A DNA stretch of 5,031 nucleotides from Spirochaetaceae bacterium. Its GTDB lineage: Bacteria; Spirochaetota; Spirochaetia; DSM-27196; SKKC01. The translations under genes and the position numbers were made by a program. The stretch is from contig PUOG01000295.1 of the NCBI GenBank assembly GCA_003552745.1, positions 1-5,031 of the forward strand. Direction: 5' to 3'. The notes beneath the pieces are model-generated. The model worked only from the letters and a program-made list of their open reading frames with translations. It was not told the origin of the DNA and did not search any database. Positions 1 to 4,912 of this stretch are shown in pieces (positions within the stretch are counted from its first letter, which is position 1; every line of letters starts with the position of its first letter).

Positions 1-392
1 GTTGCCTCGGCCTGCTCGTGCCATGGCCATTGCGCCATGCGCTCCATGCCGTAGTCGCCGTCGCGCGAATAGGTGAGCTTGTCCGGCCCGCCTTTCTTCG
101 GCGCCGCGGTCCATCGACCGTCGACGATCTCGCCGTCACGGACCTCGATCATGACGATGTTGCGCCAGTCGGCCTCCGGGTCGTACTCTTCGGCGGCGCG
201 GTACCAGCCGTCCGTCAGCTGACTCAGGTCGATCCCTGCGGCTTCTTCGCCACCGGCACTATCTTCTGCCGCCGCGGTTTCGGCGGCCCGATCGTCCAGC
301 TCATCACGGGTGACCGCCCGCTCGCCCTCACAGGCGACGAACGCGAAGCTCACGAGGGCGATGATCAGCCCTCCTTTCGTTATTGCATGCAT
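1..392 (-). CDS. Exported lipoprotein, FMN-binding-like (major membrane immunogen type), C-terminus off window
   Basis: The gene reads leftward from an ATG at 392-390 and remains open to the window edge, giving about 130 residues without a stop. The start is supported by an AGGAAGGAG ribosome-binding site about 8 nt upstream. Residues 1-20 form a signal peptide (one Lys, then a hydrophobic stretch) ending in Phe-Val-Ala-Cys, so Cys21 is the likely lipidated residue. A Phe at the -3 position departs from the strict lipobox but is tolerated in spirochaetes. Residues 22-55 are an acidic, Ala/Glu-rich linker. Residues 59-130 contain DGWYRAAEEYD, a beta-rich IVMIEVRDGEIVDGRW segment, KKGGPDK, GDYGM and WHEQAEA. 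This order resembles membrane-anchored lipoproteins with an FMN-binding-type domain, in which DGxY, VxDGKI, GGxxK, GEYGM and WHEQA recur. Flavin binding or an electron-transfer role is inferred from family resemblance only. It is transcribed divergently from the thiamine operon, and no functional link between them is shown. Confidence 0.8.
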   Translation of the reverse strand, partial: MHAITKGGLIIALVSFAFVACEGERAVTRDELDDRAAETAAAEDSAGGEEAAGIDLSQLTDGWYRAAEEYDPEADWRNIVMIEVRDGEIVDGRWTAAPKKGGPDKLTYSRDGDYGMERMAQWPWHEQAEA

Positions 393-400
393 ATTGCACT

Positions 401-423
401 CTCCTTCCTCTTTACACTGTGTA
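401..423 (-). promoter_or_regulatory. RBS and adjacent 11-bp palindrome of the left lipoprotein gene
   Basis: The complement of 401-410 reads GAGGAAGGAG, a strong ribosome-binding site for the ATG at 392. Directly upstream, 413-423 is the perfect odd-centred palindrome TACAC-T-GTGTA. It lies where a repressor could block transcription start or early elongation, or where a small RNA hairpin could form next to the ribosome-binding site. I do not recognise it as the operator of a named regulator. The ribosome-binding site is solid; the regulatory role of the palindrome is conjecture. Confidence 0.5.
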
Positions 424-433
424 GAACAGACTC

Positions 434-475
434 TTTTGTCCCGAGTTACGATTATTGGTGACATAAGGGACAAAA
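434..475. repeat. 9-bp perfect inverted repeat in the divergent intergenic region
   Basis: The left arm TTTTGTCCC (434-442) and right arm GGGACAAAA (467-475) are exact inverted copies separated by 24 bp. The distance between equivalent points is 33 bp, close to three helical turns, so the arms would face nearly the same side of the DNA. This is what a dimeric or looping regulator would need. The pair sits 42-83 bp upstream of the left lipoprotein start codon and 72 bp or more upstream of the thi promoter, so it more likely serves the lipoprotein gene. In a leftward transcript it could also form a stem with a 24-nt loop. No regulator is recognised. Confidence 0.5.
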
Positions 476-546
476 TCGGTCAATGGATAACGATAACGCG
501 GTAGCGAATCTTCCCGGATTATCTTCGAATCGATGCGGGGCGCCTC

Positions 547-575
547 TTGACCTCACGAGGGCCGACCAATACATT
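547..575 (+). promoter_or_regulatory. Putative sigma-70-type promoter of the thiBPQ operon
   Basis: TTGACC (547-552) matches the -35 consensus at five of six positions. TACATT (570-575) is a fair -10 element, and the spacer is exactly 17 bp. The predicted start of transcription, about 7 nt further on near 582, falls immediately before the first paired base of the TPP aptamer at 584. Such a short 5' lead is common for riboswitches and supports this choice. The assignment is from pattern and position only. Confidence 0.6.
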
Positions 576-583
576 GTACCTAC

Positions 584-669
584 ACATAGGGGTGCTGGCC
601 GGCGATTTTCCGGTCGGCTGAGATCATACCCTTTGAACCTGATCCGGGTAATGCCGGCGAAGGCAATGT
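584..669 (+). promoter_or_regulatory. TPP riboswitch aptamer (THI element)
   Basis: The RNA senses thiamine pyrophosphate and in bacteria normally represses thiamine synthesis or uptake genes. All conserved blocks are present in order: GGGGTGC (589-595), CTGAGA (618-623), ACCC (628-631), ACCTGATC (637-644) and TAATGCCGGCG (649-659). Helices visible by eye are P1 ACAT/ATGT (584-587 with 666-669), P2 GGGT/ACCC (590-593 with 628-631), an 8-bp P3 (595-602 with 610-617, closed by a 7-nt loop directly before CTGAGA), P4 CCT/AGG (638-640 with 661-663) and P5 CCGG/CCGG (644-647 with 654-657). The CTGAGA block is the conserved pyrimidine-recognition strand, and the P4/P5 side contacts the pyrophosphate. 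Its position ahead of thiB, thiP and thiQ fits feedback control of thiamine import. Confidence 0.96.
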
Positions 670-807
670 CGAAGCGGTCCGGCGGCAATCGTGCAAGTGA
701 ACCGGCGATTGCTCCCACTTGTCGGACACGGTAACCTTCCTGATCAGTACTCAAAGCGGGTATGGCATTCGACCCCTGATAGCGCTAAAAGCGCAGGAGG
801 GAGATCT
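670..807 (+). promoter_or_regulatory. Riboswitch expression platform and thiB ribosome-binding site
   Basis: This 138-nt leader contains no gene and no G+C hairpin followed by a T run, so intrinsic termination is unlikely. Visible pairings are a long hairpin with arms 677-691 and 706-727 (15 pairs including two G-U, with a 7-nt bulge at 713-719); a tight hairpin GCGCT-AAA-AGCGC (782-794); and CCTTCCTG (735-742) against CAGGAGGG (794-801), 8 pairs with one G-U, which would bury the Shine-Dalgarno sequence AGGAGG (795-800). The same CCTTC (735-739) can instead pair with GAAGG (659-663), part of the aptamer's 3' side. This suggests translational control: with TPP bound, GAAGG is held in the aptamer and CCTTCCTG hides the ribosome-binding site. 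The fold was drawn by eye without energy calculation. Confidence 0.6.
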
Positions 808-1896
808 ATGTCAAACCTAACGTATCGAATCGGAGACCGCTCCGGTTCCCTCGTTGTCGTTGCGGCGACGATCGCCGCACTGGTGTTTCTGGCCCCGCAA
901 TCGATCGGTGCCGCCGGCGTGCAGGAAACGGAGTTTCCGGAAGTCGAGGAGCGTCGTGACGAAACCGACGAACTTGTCATCTACAGCTACGATTCGCTTC
1001 CCGGCTCGCTCGAGGACCTGACCGTTGAGTACTTCGAGTCGGAGTACGGCGTGACGGTCACATTCGACCGCGTCGGCGACGCCGGAGCGGTCTACACCCA
1101 GGCGTTTCTCGAGCGCGACAACCCGCAGGCCGACGTCCTGCTCGGACTCGACTCGAGCGACGTGCCGCGCGCGATCGACGACAGTCTTCTCGAGCCGTAC
1201 GAACCGGACGATCTGCAAGTGGTCGATGAGGAGCTCATCGTCGACGAAACGTTCCATGCGGTCCCGTACGACTGGGGCTACATCGTGCTGAACGTCGATA
1301 CCGAGCAGGTGGACTCGGTACCCGAGAGTTGGGATGATCTGCTTTCCGAGGAGTATCGCGATTCGATCATCATGCTGAATCCGGGCACGAGCTCGCCGGG
1401 ACGCAACTTCCTGCTCTTTACTATCGCCGAGTTCGGCCCCGACGGCTATCTCGACTACTGGCGGGAGCTGGAGCCGAACATTCTCACGGTGACCGGCGGC
1501 TGGTCCGAAGGGTACGGCCTCTATACCGAAGGCGAGGCGCCGCTGGTGGTCAGCTACGAGCTGAGCCCGGCGTTCCACCGCGAGTTCGAGGATACCGACC
1601 GGTACGAGGCGGTGCTCTTCGACGGCGGCGGCTATCGCCAGGTGGAGTTCGCAGGGATCACCCGCGGGGCGCGGAATCGCCTGAACGCCGAGCGCTTCAT
1701 CGACTTCATGGTAGACGAACGCTTCCAGGAGGAGATTCCGCTGTCGCAGTTCATGTATCCGATTCACCCCGACGTGGAGCTGCCCGAGTCGTTCGGTGAG
1801 ATAGAGCGCATTACCCGCTCGGTCATGCTCGATCCGCGCGATGTCGCGGATAACTTCGAGCAGTGGTTCGCCGATTGGGAAGAGGTTATGCGTTGA
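808..1896 (+). CDS. thiB: Thiamine ABC transporter, periplasmic substrate-binding protein ThiB (TbpA)
   Basis: The 362-residue protein captures thiamine, and by family also thiamine phosphates, in the periplasm and delivers it to ThiP. The ATG at 808 is chosen because AGGAGG (795-800) lies 7 nt upstream and an export signal follows at once. Residues 1-37 are a signal sequence with a hydrophobic core around 14-29 and an Ala-rich cleavage region; there is no Cys, so it is probably soluble rather than lipidated. Motifs typical of ThiB appear in the expected order: YSYDSL (59-64), DVLLGLDSSD (109-118), YDWGY (154-158), NPGTSSPG (191-198), TGGWSEGYGLY (229-239), SYELSPAFH (249-257), QVEFAGIT (278-285) and FMYPIHP (315-321). 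The aromatic-rich blocks contain residues that stack on thiamine in the E. coli protein. It is slightly longer than E. coli ThiB, mostly through an acidic stretch at 38-55. The whole protein is strikingly rich in Asp and Glu. Confidence 0.94.
   Translation: MSNLTYRIGDRSGSLVVVAATIAALVFLAPQSIGAAGVQETEFPEVEERRDETDELVIYSYDSLPGSLEDLTVEYFESEYGVTVTFDRVGDAGAVYTQAFLERDNPQADVLLGLDSSDVPRAIDDSLLEPYEPDDLQVVDEELIVDETFHAVPYDWGYIVLNVDTEQVDSVPESWDDLLSEEYRDSIIMLNPGTSSPGRNFLLFTIAEFGPDGYLDYWRELEPNILTVTGGWSEGYGLYTEGEAPLVVSYELSPAFHREFEDTDRYEAVLFDGGGYRQVEFAGITRGARNRLNAERFIDFMVDERFQEEIPLSQFMYPIHPDVELPESFGEIERITRSVMLDPRDVADNFEQWFADWEEVMR
1880..1895 (+). promoter_or_regulatory. Ribosome-binding site fixing a TTG start for thiP
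   Basis: AAGAGG (1880-1885) lies inside the end of thiB, 7 nt before TTG (1893-1895). That TTG overlaps the thiB stop TGA (1894-1896) in the four bases TTGA. The nearby ATG at 1888-1890 is in the thiB frame and cannot start thiP. The next in-frame ATG would fall after the first membrane segment. Confidence 0.65.
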
Positions 1897-3632
1897 GCGA
1901 TTCGCAGGCGCGTCCCGAGCCTGGCGGCCGGGGCGCGGGCGCCCCGAACCCCGGCGCCGATCCGGCGTCCGGCGCCGGGCGCGGACCCGCCGCCGACCGC
2001 GCCGTCCTCGCGCATCGCGCGGCGACCGCCCTTGGCGCCCTTTTCGCTCTTGTGCTTTTCATTCCTGCTGTCGCCGTTCTCTCCGCCGGCGCATTCGAGG
2101 GCGGGCTCTCCGGCTGGATCGCGACCGCGGGAGAGATGCTGAGCCGCGCCGGCACATGGCGCAGTCTGCGCTTCGCGGCCTACCAGGCCGGCGTTTCGGC
2201 GGCCGTCTGTATCCTTCTCGCGCTTCCCGGCTCGTGGTACCTCGCGCACGTGCGCTTTCCCGGCCGGCGGATCGTACAGAGCCTGACCCTCGTCCCGTTC
2301 GTGCTGCCGACACTCATCGTCATACTCGCGGTGATCACCTTCTACGGCCGCGCAGGACTGGTGAACCGAATCATCGGAACCGATATCGCGGCGATCTACT
2401 CCCCGGCCGGGATTATCATCGCGCACGTGATTTTCAACGTGGCGATCGCGCTGCGGATCCTCGCCGGGGGATGGCTCACCATCGATGAACGGCTGCGGGA
2501 GGCCTCGCGAAGCCTCGGCGAGTCGGGGTGGTCGCGGCTGCGGCGGCTCTACGCGCCGCTGCTCGCTCCGCACGGCGCCGCGGCAGCCATCATCATCTTT
2601 CTCTACTGCTTCGTCAGCTTCGGGATCGTGCTCGTTTTCGGCGGTGTCCGCTATGCGACCCTCGAGGTACGAATCTATCGGGAGATGTTTGTAAACCTGA
2701 ATCTCGCCGGGGCGGGAATTCTCGCCGGGCTGCAGCTGCTCGCCGCCGCGGCCGTCGCCACCGCCCTGGAGTGGGTCGGTGGCCGGCGAGCCCGCGCCCC
2801 GTCGCGCGACCGGCGCATCCGCGTGTACGAATGGACCGCGTTGAGCATCCGCGGCCGGACGCTCTGTGCGACGTACTGGCTTGCCATGGCGCTCCTGTTC
2901 GCCGCGCCGATTCTCTCGATCGTCGTGCGCGCCTTCGTGAGCGACGGGTCGCCCAGCCTTGCCGCGTTCACCGCGCTCATCGAGGGGCGCATCGGCAACA
3001 GGAACCTCGACAGTATCATGCGCGCGACCTTTCCCGAGATCGCCCGCACGAGTCTGCTGCTCGCCTCGGCCACGGCGGTGCTCACGACGACCGCAGCCTT
3101 CATCGCCGCCCGGCTGCTTCGCGGAGTTCGCGTCCCGTGGCTCGACACCCTCTCGACGATGCCGCTCGCGATCTCGAGCGTCACCTACAGCCTCGGCCTC
3201 TACGTTATCTTCGGCCGCACCGTCCCGCCGGTCGCGCTGATTCTGCTGACGCAGAGCGTGATGGCGTTCCCGCTTGTCTACCGCAGTCTGCGCGCTACGG
3301 TGAACGCCTTCCCGCCGCGCTACGGCGAGAGCGCCGAAAGCCTCGGCGCCGGCTTCTGGTTCCGCCTGCGTACAATCGAGCTGCCTATCCTGCGCCGGGG
3401 GATCGTCAACGCGTTCGCCTTCGCCTTCGCGCTTTCGCTCGCCGACTTCACCGCGGTGCTGACCCTTGGGCGCGGTGCGGTGGTTACCTTCCCGGTTGCG
3501 ATGTACCGGCTCATCGGCTTCCAGAGCTTCGACGTGGCGCTCGCCCTCGGTGTGTGGTATATCGCTCTCGTGGCGCTCGCGTTTCTCGCGATCGACCGCA
3601 CCTCGTTCGGCCGCGAAGGAGCGGAGCTGTGA
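1893..3632 (+). CDS. thiP: Thiamine ABC transporter, two-domain permease ThiP
   Basis: ThiP is the integral inner-membrane channel of the thiamine importer; both transmembrane halves are fused in one chain, as in the ferric-iron FbpB group. From the TTG start it has 579 residues, against about 536 in E. coli. The excess is partly a Gly/Pro/Ala-rich, probably disordered, cytoplasmic N-terminus (residues 1-40). About twelve hydrophobic segments are visible, near residues 45-68, 94-117, 128-150, 168-194, 225-252, 272-295, 325-348, 382-408, 420-440, 442-466, 501-527 and 546-567. Each half carries the cytoplasmic EAA loop that docks on the ATPase: REASRSLGESGW followed by YAPLLAP (about 202-226), and GESAESLGAGFW followed by IELPIL (about 478-500). 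The gene overlaps thiB and thiQ by 4 bp each, indicating a single transcript and coupled translation. Thiamine specificity rests on the neighbours and the riboswitch. Confidence 0.93.
   Translation: MSDSQARPEPGGRGAGAPNPGADPASGAGRGPAADRAVLAHRAATALGALFALVLFIPAVAVLSAGAFEGGLSGWIATAGEMLSRAGTWRSLRFAAYQAGVSAAVCILLALPGSWYLAHVRFPGRRIVQSLTLVPFVLPTLIVILAVITFYGRAGLVNRIIGTDIAAIYSPAGIIIAHVIFNVAIALRILAGGWLTIDERLREASRSLGESGWSRLRRLYAPLLAPHGAAAAIIIFLYCFVSFGIVLVFGGVRYATLEVRIYREMFVNLNLAGAGILAGLQLLAAAAVATALEWVGGRRARAPSRDRRIRVYEWTALSIRGRTLCATYWLAMALLFAAPILSIVVRAFVSDGSPSLAAFTALIEGRIGNRNLDSIMRATFPEIARTSLLLASATAVLTTTAAFIAARLLRGVRVPWLDTLSTMPLAISSVTYSLGLYVIFGRTVPPVALILLTQSVMAFPLVYRSLRATVNAFPPRYGESAESLGAGFWFRLRTIELPILRRGIVNAFAFAFALSLADFTAVLTLGRGAVVTFPVAMYRLIGFQSFDVALALGVWYIALVALAFLAIDRTSFGREGAEL
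3616..3631 (+). promoter_or_regulatory. Ribosome-binding site fixing a GTG start for thiQ
   Basis: AAGGAG (3616-3621) precedes GTG (3629-3631) by 7 nt. The GTG overlaps the thiP stop codon in the four bases GTGA. The resulting N-terminus (M-I-E-L-D-G-I-R-R-D-Y-G) is the normal start of the first beta strand of an ABC ATPase, so the long open frame further upstream is not used. Confidence 0.75.
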
Positions 3633-4780
3633 TCGAACTCGACGGCATCCGCCGTGACTACGGTGATTTCGTGCTCGATGTCTCGTTTCGCGTCGGCGAC
3701 GACGAGCTGGTCACGCTGCTCGGCCCGAGCGGCAGCGGCAAGACGACCACCTTGCGCATTATCGCCGGCTTCGAGCGATCCGAGCGCGGTAGCCTGACGA
3801 TCGACGGGCGCGATATCTCGGCACTGCCTGCCCGCCGGCGCGACATCGGCTACGTCTTTCAGGACTACACCCTCTTCCCGCATCTCGATGTGGCCGAGAA
3901 CATAGCCTACGGGCTTCGTGTCTTCGGTGTTCCGCGCGTCGAGCGCGGCCGCCGCGTGGAGGAGCTGCTCGAGCTCATCGGGCTGCCCGGTTTCGGCCCG
4001 CGAGCGGTGCACACCCTCTCCGGCGGCGAGCAGCAGCGGGTAGCGGTCGCGCGCGCGCTCGCCCGGCGCCCGCGTGCTCTCCTGCTCGACGAGCCGTTCT
4101 CCTCGGTCGACAGCGAGCGGCGCGAGGAGCTCCTCGAGTACCTCCTGCGGTTGCAGCGCAACTTCTCGATTCCCACCGTCTTCGTCACCCACAGCCGCAC
4201 CGATGCGATGGCCATCTCCGACCGCATCGTGATTATGAAGGAAGGAAGGGTTGATGATGATGGCTCGCCGCGCCGGCTCTATGAGTCGCCGGCAAGCGTC
4301 TATACCGCGCGGGCGCTCGGCCCGGCGATCTTCCTCGACGCCGCCCGCACGCGCATGGTGCGCCCCGAGGCGGTGGAGCTGCTCGGCGGCTGCGGCGAGG
4401 TGGGAGCTGCCGTCGACGGCCCGGCCGGCGAGAGAGAGGCGGACACCGGCCGCGGGCGGGGCGACAACGAAACGGCTGCCCGCGGGCCGGACGGCGAAGG
4501 GGAGGCGGAAGCCGGCCGCAAACGAAGCGACAACGAAACGCCTGCACGCGGGCCGGACGGCGAGGCCGAAACATCATCATCCAGCACTCCTGCCGACATT
4601 CCGGTGGACACGGAGATCGACGGGGTCGTGTTGCGGTCGATCTACCGCGGGGCGTGGTTCGAGCATCGTGTCGACACCGGCTACGGTACCATCGCGGTGA
4701 TCGACGACGCGGCGTGCAGCGAGGGGGAGCCGGTTCGCCTGCGCATTCCCGCCGGGCGAGTTGTCAACGTTCGTCGATAG
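3629..4780 (+). CDS. thiQ: Thiamine ABC transporter, ATP-binding protein ThiQ with C-terminal TOBE-like domain
   Basis: ThiQ is the cytoplasmic ATPase that dimerises under ThiP and drives thiamine import. The 383-residue product has a complete nucleotide-binding domain: Walker A GPSGSGKT (32-39), Q-loop Gln78 in YVFQDYTLFPH, signature LSGGEQQR (130-137), Walker B LLLDEP (151-156), D-loop SSVD (158-161, where SALD is commoner) and switch His188 in VTHSRTDA. E. coli ThiQ has only about 232 residues and ends after this domain. Here a C-terminal part follows: MVRPEAVELL (243-252), a low-complexity insert with a tandem 22-residue repeat (264-314), then a beta-rich TOBE-like module (about 329-383, with DGVVLRSIYRG near its start and PVRLRIPAGRVVNV at the end). 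TOBE domains in PotA, MalK and FbpC relatives often bear regulatory sites. Sequence alone could suggest an iron or polyamine ATPase; the operon argues for thiamine. Confidence 0.92.
   Translation: MIELDGIRRDYGDFVLDVSFRVGDDELVTLLGPSGSGKTTTLRIIAGFERSERGSLTIDGRDISALPARRRDIGYVFQDYTLFPHLDVAENIAYGLRVFGVPRVERGRRVEELLELIGLPGFGPRAVHTLSGGEQQRVAVARALARRPRALLLDEPFSSVDSERREELLEYLLRLQRNFSIPTVFVTHSRTDAMAISDRIVIMKEGRVDDDGSPRRLYESPASVYTARALGPAIFLDAARTRMVRPEAVELLGGCGEVGAAVDGPAGEREADTGRGRGDNETAARGPDGEGEAEAGRKRSDNETPARGPDGEAETSSSSTPADIPVDTEIDGVVLRSIYRGAWFEHRVDTGYGTIAVIDDAACSEGEPVRLRIPAGRVVNVRR
4418..4570 (+). repeat. 66-bp tandem repeat inside thiQ (about 2.3 copies)
   Basis: Unit 1 (4418-4483) and unit 2 (4484-4549) agree at 52 of 66 positions by my count; a partial third copy covers 4550-4570. 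The 17-nt string beginning CGCGGGCCGG occurs exactly at 4481-4497 and 4547-4563. The period is a multiple of three, so copies add 22 residues of the form GPxGExEAxxGRxRxDNETxAR without breaking the frame. The units are highly charged and rich in Gly, Glu and Arg, hence probably a flexible linker. A poly-Ser stretch (residues 316-319) follows. Confidence 0.85.
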
Positions 4781-4795
4781 CGACGAGATATCTCG
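4771..4795 (+). terminator. Overlapping hairpins at the thiQ stop, weak terminator candidate
   Basis: TCGTCG-ATAG-CGACGA (4771-4786) forms a 6-bp stem with the thiQ stop codon TAG in its loop. The perfect palindrome CGAGATATCTCG (4784-4795) overlaps its right arm. What follows is A/T-rich but lacks a clean T run, so this is at best a weak intrinsic terminator. It might instead protect the 3' end of the mRNA, or allow read-through into the downstream lipoprotein gene. Confidence 0.3.
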
Positions 4796-4912
4796 ATAAA
4801 TCTTTACAGAATCTGGACGTAGTTCGAGCGTCATCTGAAAGCTGCGCTGCTATTCTCGTACATGTCGCGGGCGGAGAGGACGATACAAACCGCCGCGATA
4901 AGGAGAAGTATT

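Noticed and set aside
18..461. Plus-strand open frame across the left lipoprotein gene (147 residues)
   Set aside because: The opposite strand has a signal peptide, lipobox, family motifs and a ribosome-binding site; this frame has none of these.
486..497. Tandem GATAAC-GATAAC
   Set aside because: Two copies of a 6-mer are too little to distinguish from chance, and no regulator is known to me for this site.
571..669. Alternative P1 helix ACATTG (571-576) with CAATGT (664-669)
   Set aside because: The 5' strand coincides with the predicted -10 element and would lie upstream of the transcription start. The shorter ACAT/ATGT pairing at 584-587 and 666-669 fits the aptamer better.
691..807. Upstream GTG start at 691 extending ThiB by 39 residues
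   Set aside because: The stretch lies in the riboswitch leader, lacks a ribosome-binding site and would bury the signal peptide. The ATG at 808 has an ideal AGGAGG site.
817..1767. Long minus-strand open frame opposite thiB (316 residues)
   Set aside because: It mirrors a well-supported gene; its composition is that of an antisense shadow in high-GC DNA and no domain is recognisable.
1764..2573. Minus-strand open frame opposite the start of thiP (269 residues)
   Set aside because: It is Arg/Gly/Pro-rich shadow coding with no motif, overlapping clear ThiP membrane segments.
2528..3628. Long in-frame extension upstream of thiQ
   Set aside because: The translation is Arg-rich and motif-free and overlaps thiP. 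The ATPase domain begins naturally at the GTG at 3629 with its own ribosome-binding site.
4851..4856. TATTCT as a -10 element for the right-hand lipoprotein gene
   Set aside because: No acceptable -35 sequence lies 16-18 bp upstream.
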